Source: Azadirachta indica
Lineage: Eukaryota; Streptophyta; Magnoliopsida; Sapindales; Meliaceae
DNA length: 64,000 nucleotides
Direction of reading: 5' to 3'
Assembly (NCBI GenBank): GCA_022749755.1
Contig: CM040443.1
Location: 1,589,191 to 1,653,190, forward strand
The position numbers and the translations under genes were made by a program. The notes under the pieces are model-generated. The model did not search any database. It was not told the origin of the DNA and worked only from the letters and a program-made list of their open reading frames with translations. This document shows, piece after piece, positions 46,440 to 56,666 of this stretch. Position 1 is the first letter of the stretch. Each line of letters opens with the position of its first letter.

Positions 46440-48760
46440 AGTTAGCTAAATTTTTGTCTAAGCTCTTCATCATCCTTGAATATTTCATTAATCCTATTTT
46501 TTGTTCTACAGTTGGTGGAAGTATGGCCTGATATTTTACAGGTCCAACAAACTATAAGCTTTTTACTATGTTTGGCCTTACTACATTTTTTACTCTTTTT
46601 GTAATAGGGTTCATTAAATTAGGTTTTTTTATTTTTTGTGGGATAAGTAATAGTTTTGAGCCTATGGGTTTTTCTAGGAGATAGGGTTGTGAAATTGTTA
46701 TATCCATATTGAGCATAAAAATTGCATATAGTTTGTTTAAAGGAATATTTCTCACTATTTTTCTTGTCTTTTTGTTCTTGACATAAGGCTAAGCTTTCTT
46801 TTTTGACAAATGGAAAGAGTTGACCATAGGTAATAGTGTTCCAAGGGATTGAACTACCTCCGATAATTTCTACTTAATTTTTTAATACTCTATTTGAAAA
46901 GAATTTGAGTAATCCTGCAATAAACCTTTCTTTGCAAAAAGAGGCATTGCAGTCTTGTCGTTGGAATATATGTGTAATGAAAATATTTTTGTACCATCTA
47001 AAGTCACCTAAAATTGTGCATATAAGATTTGTGAGCACTAATTTTGAACTTTGAAGTTTTTCTTGAGGATTACTTATAAAATACATAGTTATAGTGTGAA
47101 TAAGTACTTCTATAGCATTTTGTATTTTTTCGACTTCTTGGAATCCTTCATCATCTTCTATTATGAGTTGTTCTACGTGATTGAGTATACTTTATTGAGT
47201 AGATGTACTAAGACTATTGTCCCACCAATACCTAAGGGATCCTGTAAACCCTGCTATTATAAGTCTAGCGGATTGATGATCTGTATTTTTTACGGATTTA
47301 TAGGCTATTGCAGCCATTTCTATTTCTTGAAGTACTTTTATAATTTCATATTCAAATCTACCATCTATATTCCACTCATAAATAGCTTCTCCAGTGTACT
47401 GAGTAATAACATATTTAGATCGTTCTTCATATTGAATATCTGATGAAGTAGGTTTAGGATAATAATTTCTAATTAATGTGTTTTTCCAAGTATTGGGCTG
47501 TTTAATTTTTCTCTTTAATCTATTGATTTCTAGAGGCTCACTATCTTCATCTTGACTATGGGTTTGACTCTCTAAAGTTTCATCTATAGTATTAAAATTA
47601 GAAGGTCTTGGTAAAGACGATAATTTTTTTTTAGTTTGATCTAAAAGATCAATTTTTGGAAAAGAGTAATTTCTTTATCTTTTTGTGGTAATGGTTGGGG
47701 TTTGAATAAATATGGGGTCACACTAAAAGGAAAACTAGGATTAGGGTTAGTTTGGTCCAATTTGTCTTTGATATGGCTAACTTGTTTGGAAATGGTGTGC
47801 AATATTTGACTTTGATAATTATTCTGTTCATAAAGTTTTTTAATATCTCATAAAGTGGAAGGCTCAGTATTTGATCTATCATCAGCTAATTTGAATGGTA
47901 ATACTAGAATACAACTTCGTAAAATATTAATTTGGAGAGATTTTAGGGGTGGATGTACTGTTGAATAATGCCATAATTTTTGTTTCCCATTTTCTTAGAT
48001 AACTAGTGTGGACATCTAAATTTGATTTTCTAAAAGGATATGCTATTTTATTATTGAAGAAATAAATTTCAAATCACGTGAAAAATGGAATATTTCTTTT
48101 GATCCTATTCATGTCATCATACCAAACTGTCCTAATAATAGCTTGTTGATCTAAGTCAAAATTGGCTAAAAACCACGTTTTCTTTTCCTTGTTTATTAGT
48201 AAATTAAAATCTTGTCTAATGAAGCTTTTGTCTATTTCCCAATTTTTATTAACTATTGTGTTAATAGTTTAAAAATCAGAAAAAGTTAGAGATTCTGACC
48301 TATGTACTGATTCGACTACTGGAGTAGTATATTGAACAGAACTTTAAGTATCTAAATCTTCGATCTAAGTAGTTTGAACTCTAGAAATGCTCGAAATAGT
48401 AAATGATGATCTAGCAACTTGAAAATCGAAATAACTAGTTGATGATCTAAGTTTTCTGAAAAAATTGAATCTAAAAAAAATTTTCCTATCATTAGTCTCT
48501 ACTACTTGAGAAATATCTTTTTGGGCTAAATTTCTAGGGACTTGTGGTTGATCTATTTTCTAGTTTTCTGAAATACTAATTTCATCCCATTTGAGTAATT
48601 TTGGAGTAAAGGAATCTATTGGAGTATCTTTGTCTTTTGTTTGAATATGAAGAATTGATGTTTCTCCTCTATTGTCTTGTAATAATCATTCAGGGCTAAA
48701 TTGGGAAGTGATTTGCTTAAAATAAATTTTAGAAAGTAACATGTATCCTTACTTATGTGG
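46440..48760 (-). pseudogene. viral coat-protein region relic
   Basis: At 46508-46549 the minus strand encodes CWTCKISGHTSTNC, a CX2CX4HX4C zinc knuckle, the hallmark of caulimovirid coat proteins. It is followed by an acidic/serine-rich stretch, as in that family. The region upstream to about 48760, between movement protein and knuckle, is fragmented by many stops and cannot be assigned in detail. It is present only in the minus copy. Confidence 0.7.
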
Positions 48761-49303
48761 TTAGAATTTAATTTCTGGAATATGGATATTGAGTACTAAA
48801 GTGTCTAAGATAGTTGGATCATGTAGACTAACCTGAAAATTTGGTGCGCAACTAAAATAAATCGCTCCATTACAAAGATTTCACTTCATTACGCTTAAAA
48901 GGGAATTTTGGAATTTGAATAATGTTTTATCTTTAAGGAGAAATAAAATTGGAGAATTTAATCCTTTCATAACTAGAGGTTTGATTGCCATTTGAATAAG
49001 TCCAAAATGAGTATAATTAAAATCTTGTTCCTTGTATTTATTAAGTGCAGTAGAGTTGAGTAACCTAATTTCTTCAAATTCGTTTTGTAAAGATAAAATT
49101 TCCTCATATTCTTTGATAGAACATGCAGTCCTAAAATCAAATTTTCCTATGTCATAAATAATATTAGGTGGAATAGTAGGTAACCGGTCTTTAGATAAGT
49201 ATTGACTAATATCACTAATCTTACTCATGATTTCTCTAAAATTAATAGTTTTTGTGGGTTCTTTAGATTTAGAACCAAATAATTTTCTAATTGAAAAAGC
49301 CAT
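48761..49303 (-). pseudogene. viral movement-protein relic (30K type)
   Basis: It starts MAFSIRKLFGSKSKEP at 49303. The frame to 48881 contains FNYTHFGLIQMAIKPLVMKG then LNSPILFLLKDKTLFKFQNS. A frameshift near 48880 leads to GAIYFSCAPNFQVSLHDP and a stop at 48761. These stretches follow the core of caulimovirid 30K-superfamily movement proteins, which open plasmodesmata. It is the first ORF after the leader and is found only in the minus copy. Confidence 0.75.
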
Positions 49304-49558
49304 AATTAAAACTATTGTAAACAAATAATTCAAAATACATAAATTCTAAATACAAAGAGAGCTAGAGGAACACCTTCGGGTCGAATGTTGGACTTACAAC
49401 CTCACCTTCACGTAGGATCTTACTGCCACTCGCGACTTGGCTTGCTAAACCCATAAATAGCTTTACACTGCTCCCTCTCTATACCTAAGATGTTTTGTAT
49501 TTTAAACTATTTATCCAACAATTGCTTTATTAAAACTTCAACAACCTTGAAAACACTT

Positions 49559-49571
49559 GACTCTGATACCA
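49559..49571 (-). promoter_or_regulatory. viral tRNA-Met primer-binding site
   Basis: TGGTATCAGAGTC on the minus strand, complementary to the plant initiator tRNA-Met 3' end as in all Caulimoviridae. It lies at the very end of the minus copy, four to eight bases from the join to the plus copy. About 256 bp of leader separate it from the movement-protein ATG. Confidence 0.8.
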
Positions 49572-49578
49572 AATTAAT

Positions 49579-51904
49579 ATGATATCAACTAAGAAACAAG
49601 ATGAACAATTTCTTTTAGACATTATAGATAGAATAGAAAATTTCAAATTTAAAAGAGAGTACTTACTTAAACTCAAAAATATCCTTACTCAAGAATAATA
49701 CCTTACTACTCCAAAACTATTTAGTCTTAATAAAATTTTTGATAAATATCTTAGTCAATGTTTTTTTAAACAACTTAAGGAATTAGAGCAAAAAGTGCAA
49801 GAATAATAATTACAACAATTACAGAATAATGTTAGAATAGAATTATTAGAGAATTCCACTAGAAAACAAAAAGAAATAATTCAACCCGATAATTCTATAA
49901 AATTAGATTCTACTAACAAGCCTAATCATATGTTTATTCAACTTGTTAGTAAAATTAATTTTCAAAAATGGTATATTCACATCTCACTTCACATAGGAAA
50001 TAGTTTTCACTTAGAAACCACTACCTTAGTTAACTTCGGCGCAGATCAAAATTGTATTAGGGAAGGTATAATACTAACTCAATTTTATGAAAAACTAGTG
50101 AAAAATTACATAATGCAAACGGTTCTAATCTTAATGTTAGTTACAAATTATCAAATGCAAAAATTTGTAACGATAGTTATTGCTTTAGGAATAATTTTAG
50201 TTTAGTTAAAAATCTTAGCCAAAATATTATTCTAGGTACTCCATTTTTGACACAAATATATCATTTTACTATAAATGATAAGAGAATCCATACCACGTGT
50301 TAGGCAAACAAATTACCTTTCATTTCTTGTCTCTCATTAGTCGAAAAGAGATCAATTTACTTCAAGAAAACTCTATTACCTGACAACTCAACATTATATC
50401 CAACAAAAAGAATTATATTCAAGTCTTACAAAAAGAAAACCAGTATAATAAAGTAGAAAAACAACTAGGGAATCTTACTATTACAGCACGAGTCTAAAAA
50501 CTTCAATTATTTTTAGAAAAAGAAATATGTTCGGACCTACCCAATGCTTTTTGGGAAAGAAAAAAGCACATAATCCAACTTCCATATGAAAAACATTTCA
50601 ATGAGAAACAAATACCTACAAAAGCCGGTCCTATTCAAATGAATCATGACCTTCTAAAACACTGTAAGAAAGAGATCAATGATTTATTCAATAAAAACTT
50701 ATTAGAAAATGCAAGTCTCCTTGGAGTTGTCCAGCCTTTTATGTCAACAAAAATTCCGAGATAGAAAGAGTAGTTTCAAGATTAATTATTAATTACAAAC
50801 TCTTAAACAAAGTTCTTCAATGGATTAGGTACCCAATTCCTAATAAAAAGGATTTACTCAAAAGATTATACAATAGTGTCATATTTTTCAAGTTTGATAT
50901 GAAAAGTGGATTTTGGCAAGTTCAAATAGATAAAAAAGATAGGTATAAGACAGCTTTTACAGTACCATTTGGCAATTATGAATGGAACATAATATCATTT
51001 GGACTCAAAAATGCCTCTTCAAAATTTTAAAATATTATCAATGACATATTCAACCCTTATACACATTTTTCTATTGTATACATAGATGATGTCCTTATTT
51101 TTTCCAATTCAATAGAACAACATTTTAAACATTTAAATATATTCCTCCATGTAGTCAAAACGAATGGACTATAGTGTCGGCCACCAAAATGAAATTATTT
51201 CAAACCAAAATTAGATTTTTAGACTATAAAATTTATAAGAGTACTATTCAACCAATCAATAGGTCAATAGATTTTGCTTCAAAATTTTCCGATGAAATTA
51301 GAGAAAAAACTCAATTTCAGAGATTTTTAGGATCATTGAATTATGTAGCAGATTTTTTCCGAAACCTTCGACAACTATATGAGCCACTATATCAACGATG
51401 AAGATAGAGTCCTCCTAACTGGACTGAAAACATATTAAGGTAATCAAACTTCTTAAACAAAAGGTTAAGGTTTTACTATATTTATCTATTTTAGATTCTG
51501 GTGCAACCCTTATAGTTGAAACAGATGCTTCGAACATAAGTTATGGTGGAATACTCAAACAAAAACCTGATAGAAGTGACAAAAAATTAATAGTTAGATT
51601 TCATTCAGGAGTTTGGACTAGTGCTCAGAAGAATTATTCAACAATTAAAAAGGAAATATTATTACTTGTTTTATGCATCATGAAATTTCAAAATGATTTA
51701 TTTAATAAAAGTTTTTTGTTACTAATTGATTACAAATCTATAAAAGAGGTTTTAGAAAAAGATGTCAAAAATTTGGTTTCTAAACAAATTTTTGCAAAAT
51801 GGCAGGCAATTTTGTCCAACTTTGATTTTCAAATTTCCTATATAAAGGGAGAATACAATTCTTTACCAGACATCTTACGAGAGAATTCATATAAGGAAAA
51901 ATAG
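49579..51904 (+). pseudogene. viral protease-RT-RNase H relic, plus copy
   Basis: Same protein as 43985-46307. It starts MISTKKQDEQFLLDIIDR. The protease stretch reads NFGADQNCIREG (family D-S/T-G-A). RT keeps the catalytic FSIVYIDDVLIFSN near 51065-51110. RNase H reads LIVETDASNISYGGILKQ, AQKNYSTIKKEILLLVLCIM and ISYIKGEYNSLPDIL. Stops near 49700, 49805 and in the RT, plus frameshifts near 50090, 50700 and 51170, make it non-coding. RNase H is better preserved here than in the minus copy. Confidence 0.85.
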
Positions 51905-51938
51905 AGAGCGAAATTCAAACACTGAGAGAAACCCTAAA

Positions 51939-53160
51939 ATGTCCAGCAAAAGTATGAAACTTTCAAACTATGCAAAGACTACTCAAATTTCAATTTCTGG
52001 TTACGAGAATATTCTAGTTGCGTCGACTACAGGTATGATTTCTTCAACTCAAAAATATCCTCTTTTATCTTATACTCAAGCAATAAAATCTGAATCACTT
52101 ACCAAACCTGGATCTTTTATCCAAAAAAATATTGTCTTTAACACAGTCTCCTACTCAAAAATCCCAATGAAATACCAAGTCACAAGCACAACATATCCAA
52201 GGTACCCTTTATGATAAACCTATTCAATTAAAGGACCTTTATAGTCTTACCAATATATTGTTCCACCCTGATTATCAATTTATTACCGATACTCCACTGA
52301 AAAATAAATGATTTTAAGAATAAATCTTGTTAGACACGGAATCTGCAGAAACTAATTTCCACCATAACCCAAAAGATTTTAACCAAATAGCCTACTCCAC
52401 ATGTAAAATTAAAAAGATCTTATCACTTAGAAAATTCCCTGTAACCTCTATATATTCCACCGTATCTTTTTCGATACCATTCAAATCGAAAGGATACGAT
52501 TATATTGATTATCAAAAAGCATGGTTCAATATGTTTTTCCTTAGATCATTTGACCATCCCTGGTTTGTCCAATTTGACCAAACTTGTGCAAATCTCACAC
52601 ACTCTTGGTTTCAAGAATGGTGGTTCTTTTTAGAACTTGAACCATCAATTTACCTACAACAAGTTATTCAAGAATCCTTTCCCTTGTTCCAGAAAAATAT
52701 CCTAAAACTAATCAACCATTTTTGCCGAACTTAATTTCTATATTATATTCTCAATACCGTGGATTTTTTCATGGAATTTTATAGTAGACAAATATTGTCC
52801 AGACTGTAATTTGTCTCTTTTAAGAGAATTTAAAATTAAATGGTGAGACAAATATGATTTAAACAAAATTACTCCATCAGCAATTACTTAATGGTTAAAG
52901 TCAGAAAAGGCAATTGTTAAGGCAGTCAAAGAAGTCTCTTCCTCGCCTCCAAAGAGACTTCTACTTCTCTTCACAAAGCCAACTCCAACACTCCTCAAAA
53001 GAATAAAAGACAATATTATGCCAAAATGTTCAATGAATTAATCAAGAAAATGGAAGAGGAAGAAGAAAACGACACTCAAGAATCTTCAATAGGATCTACT
53101 CAACTACCGACAGATGATCCATATGATAGACCCTTTTCTTAAGATCCTTTTGATTTATAA
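51939..53160 (+). pseudogene. uncharacterised 3' ORF of the endogenous virus, plus copy
   Basis: Frames 51939-52214 and 52327-52734 and remnants to the TAA at 53158 form the better copy of the 3' ORF. It starts MSSKSMKLSNYAKTTQI. The central part reads YDYIDYQKAWFNMFFLRSFD then THSWFQEWWFFLELEP. The tail is acidic. I do not recognise a family; the tryptophan-rich centre is distinctive. It lies 35 bp after the pol stop, in the position of a caulimovirus ORF VI. Confidence 0.5.
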
Positions 53161-53403
53161 TTATTCAAGCCCAGACAAAGTTGCTCAATTATCCAAGGCA
53201 TATTTATCACAGGGTGGACATCAAGCATCTTTAAGGACAATTATTTAAGGCAAAGACATGTAACTGTCAGCAAGAATCTTCAAGGACAATTATTCAAGAT
53301 AAAGATATGTGACCAACAACAAGCATCTTTTTTTTGTTTTAGTCAATTTTGTTGTATTTAATAATTGTATTCATCAATCATGTAAGAGTTACTCAATTGT
53401 ATC

Positions 53404-53532
53404 TATAAATTAGACAATTGTTTCCTCACTCGAGGAGGCAGAATTTAGAAGACACAATTTAGGAGGCGAACATAGGAGGCGAAATACTTAGTGTGAAAAT
53501 TTCCTTTATAATATTCTGCAGCCATCAATAAA
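53404..53532 (+). promoter_or_regulatory. viral TATA-like box, GGAGGC-repeat leader and poly(A) signal, plus copy
   Basis: TATAAAT at 53404-53410 is followed by three GGAGGC(A/G)(A/G)A repeats at about 53434, 53462 and 53475, and AATAAA at 53527-53532. The minus copy has the same arrangement at 42355-42487. Confidence 0.5.
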
Positions 53533-53743
53533 ATATTCCTATTTTTCAAAAACATTGTTCTTGTTTCTTCTTCAAAACTTAAACAATATTTTATTATTTA
53601 CTTATAATTTTCTTTACACAATTCAAATCAATTTTATGTACTTTCAAACTATTTTACAATTATTTTACTCATCAACTCTCTAGTCCCGATCCTTCACAAT
53701 TGTTTTACTCATCAACTCTCGAGTCCTTATTTTTCCTGAGCTG

Positions 53744-54020
53744 AGAAATTAAAATAAATAAAAATTAATTACTTTAAATAAAAGATTTAATTAATGGAAA
53801 AAAATCTAGAATCATGATTTTATTTTAATTAGTCACATCCTCTTCTTCTATTGATGTTATTTTGATTTAATAACGGTATTGTCAGTTAATTACCCTATCT
53901 TATTCGACAGTATCTCTTGAGATCAATCGAAACTGTTTTGTACTTAATAATTTACTATATCTCTATATAAAATTAATTGAATGGAAGTACATTACAATTA
54001 GCAATAATTTTTAAAACTAA
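53744..54020 (+). repeat. direct repeat flanking the viral block, right
   Basis: Partner of 41882-42158, same orientation, with shared phrases such as GATGTTATTTTGATTTAATA and GAAGTACATTAC. It has no viral similarity. Confidence 0.8.
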
Positions 54021-54458
54021 TCTTACTTAACACAAATTGTTCAATTTAATATTAAATTAAAAAGGGAGAGAAAGAAAAACTAGATAAGGAGAGTTTGAAT
54101 CCACATGATTGATGAGAATCTCCCAATCTCTTAAATTCACAAGAATGATTGTCTCTCTCTAGCCACCTTCTTCTCCTTTTTTCTCTTTAGAACTCTTTTT
54201 CTTCACTTTTCTATGGTGGCTCATCCTTGAAAAAATAAGAAAACCTAAAATTACGTTAAATTTAGTCACCTATTTTGATTTAAACGTAAAAAATCATCAA
54301 ATTTAAATTCAGGTAGCGTAGGGGCGCTAAGGAGACAGAAGGCATAGCATGGGCACGCCATTGATTCTGTCATCAAGGTATCTTGCATGGTACATTTTAA
54401 TTGGATCCCCTTACTTTTAATTATTTTGAATTTTAATCTTTATTTTGATAATTGTCTA
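54021..54458. other. intergenic, no gene seen
   Basis: AT-rich with pyrimidine tracts (54150-54210). No element recognised. Confidence 0.35.
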
Positions 54459-54710
54459 TTTTAGTCCTCAATTGCTTGCATTTTGATCCCCAAGAATGAA
54501 ACTTTGTGATTGCTATGGATGGCTAGTGAACGTGCTTTTATGCTTTGTTTTCATGTCCTTCATGTTAAAATACATCAACACCTGTAAAATAAAAGTAAAA
54601 TACTTAAAAAATAATAATTATTTAAAACAAACTAAATAACGCTAAATATACTACTTAATGATAAATCATTTAAGCATAATCATCTAATAAAAATTAATAT
54701 ATCAGTAAAT
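54459..54710. repeat. unclassified interspersed repeat, copy 2
   Basis: Same family and orientation as 30342-30590. Here no gypsy sequence adjoins it, so the repeat is independent of that element. Confidence 0.65.
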
Positions 54711-55480
54711 AAAAAAAGAAAAAAGAGAAGGTCAGTTTTTTAATTTAAAGGTAAGGAGTTGGTTACCTGAGTGGATAATGTGTTGGCAAGTGTTAAAATA
54801 AAATAATAATAATTAAATGAAAATTGATTCAAGCGGTGCATATATAAATTTCATTTTTGTTTCTTTTTTTCAATTGGAAAATAGAAAGGAAGAAAAGAAA
54901 CGAAGAAGGGGAAGAAGGTAGTTTTACTCTCAAATTTATGAATTTCAATCATCAATTTTTAATTTAAAAATTAGTATGTTATTTTATTTAATTGTAAAAA
55001 AATTAAACTGTTAGTAAATGGATATGTATTTAAATATGTATGTATAAATATTTATTTTTTAAATGATTAAGTTAGACTATTGTTTATTATTATTGAATCA
55101 TTATTTACTATTATTCTTAAATTGATATTAGGAGGTGATTCGAAAGAGATAGAAAAGTCGATAGAATAATAGAATTGTGACACATTTGTCAGGTAGGTGT
55201 TTATATGCATTTGGTAGATTTTAATTTCGAAAACTGAAAAGTAGGATGTTTTGTTACAATTAATGTTTGATAAATGCATATAAAATTCTTGAATTACCAC
55301 ATATTGATTCAATTAATTGTTTTTCGAATCGGATTTAAACAGTAATTTTTATATAGACGTTAAGTTTTTAAATACAACAAGAAAATTATATAAACGCGTG
55401 TTTTATTTTTATAAATATGTGATTTGTATGGAAATGTGGTGAATATATTTGATTAAAAAAAAATGTGATGGCCATGGTTA
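54711..55480. other. intergenic, no gene seen
   Basis: AT-rich. The open frame at 55067-55312 has no recognisable content. Confidence 0.35.
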
Positions 55481-56140
55481 TTGTTGTGATATAACACTAA
55501 TATTTGGGGTGACTGTCCTTGGGAATAATGCCTCTAAAGTATGTATGGCCAGTTTTTGAGGCAGCGGTCCTTCGAAATAATGCCCGTAAAATACGCAAGC
55601 GCAAAATTTATGGAAATTTTTTTTTTATGATGGAATTAATGTGTTTCATGTTATTTGTATGAATATTGAAATTAAAATCTTAGTTTGATATTTTATTACA
55701 CTTTTTGTTTGGAATTAAGAAGTTTTGTGTATTCAAATTTTGTTTATCATAAGTTTTAAAACTGTTTTTGTGTATAAATGTCTACTGAACATTAGCTCAC
55801 CCCTACTTTTCAAGTTTAAGCAATACTAAGAATTTGTAGATAAAAGGCAAAGGACACTTCAGAATCAGGACCTTACTGCCTTTAAAACTATGTGTAATAT
55901 TACGAGAGAAATTTTACAATATGTAGTGTTGATGTAATTTTTATGTTCGTATCTAGATTTTAGAATTTGTAGAATTGATCATCTTTTGTGTGAATCAATG
56001 AGATGAAAGAGTTGGTATTTAATTTTGTTAAAGATGTTTAGAGTAAGATTTTAAAATTTGTAGGATTACATATTTAGTGTATACTATATTATAACAGAAA
56101 TTCTGTCAAAATTTCTTAGAATTAAGGGATGTTACAGGGT
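55481..56140. repeat. possible gypsy LTR remnant
   Basis: Two related phrases (TGTCCTTGGGAATAATGCC and GGTCCTTCGAAATAATGCC, 55513-55585) form a degenerate tandem pair. ACATTAGCTCACCCCTAC at about 55790 and AATTAAGGGATGTTACAGG at about 56120 resemble the end region of chromovirus-type gypsy LTRs. No partner LTR or coding part is seen. Confidence 0.3.
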
Positions 56141-56320
56141 ATATCTTCCTATTTTTTTAAAAACATAAGTACTAAAGCACCTTAACAATCTAAGGATATT
56201 TACTCCTCTAAAAGATATGGGTATATTATAATATTTTTTTTTAATTAATCTACTTTCATATCTAACTACTCCAAATAATTTCCTCTCAAAAAGACATACA
56301 TTAACTTCATAAAGACATAT

Positions 56321-56351
<31 letters not shown>

Positions 56352-56660
56352 GATCAATAGCCTCATTATTTTATATATATTTTTACGTTATTTATAGATT
56401 TTTAAATTTAAACACTTACAACAATTAAGATTAAAAATGTGTAAAAGAATAGAGTTGTTGATCCGTCCACTATATTATTAGTCTGTGAATGATGTGGTAC
56501 TTTAAAAATTGATGCAATGTACAATAAGTGCAAGCTAACAATTTTTTTTCTTCTTCATCATCGCAATATAAATTTGCTATAATTTTGCTACACATTTATA
56601 TTATATATAGAGAGTTTAAAAACACAACTACTATTGATTATTCCAATTCTTCTTCTGATC
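56141..56660. other. 3' flank of the prenyltransferase gene
   Basis: AT-rich, with an (AT)n microsatellite at about 56320-56345. No gene seen. Confidence 0.4.
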
Positions 56661-56666
56661 GATCAG

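Larger units (their letters stand above)
42160..49575 (-). mobile_element. endogenous caulimovirid, near one genome unit, minus strand
   Basis: This is an integrated, decayed plant pararetrovirus (Caulimoviridae). Reading right to left: tRNA-Met primer site, leader, movement protein, coat-protein region with zinc knuckle, protease-RT-RNase H, a further ORF, then TATA-like and polyadenylation signals. At about 7.4 kb it is the size of a whole caulimovirid genome, opened at the primer site. Order and content argue against an LTR retrotransposon: no LTRs, no integrase, and a 30K-type movement protein. Genus is not assignable by eye. All frames carry stops or shifts. Confidence 0.85.
49576..53735 (+). 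mobile_element. endogenous caulimovirid, partial inverted copy
   Basis: A ~4.1-kb copy of the pol-to-3'-end part of the same virus, in opposite orientation to 42160-46310. It starts at the pol ATG (49579). It lacks primer site, movement and coat regions. It ends at the same viral position as the minus copy, with the last ~40 bp (TTTTACTCATCAACTCTC) repeated once (about 53660-53720). The two copies differ by many substitutions. Confidence 0.85.

Noticed and set aside
42160..53740. Inverted viral copies read as a foldback transposon or as LTRs
   Set aside because: The arms contain pol and viral leader sequence, not terminal repeats, and no transposase or integrase is present.
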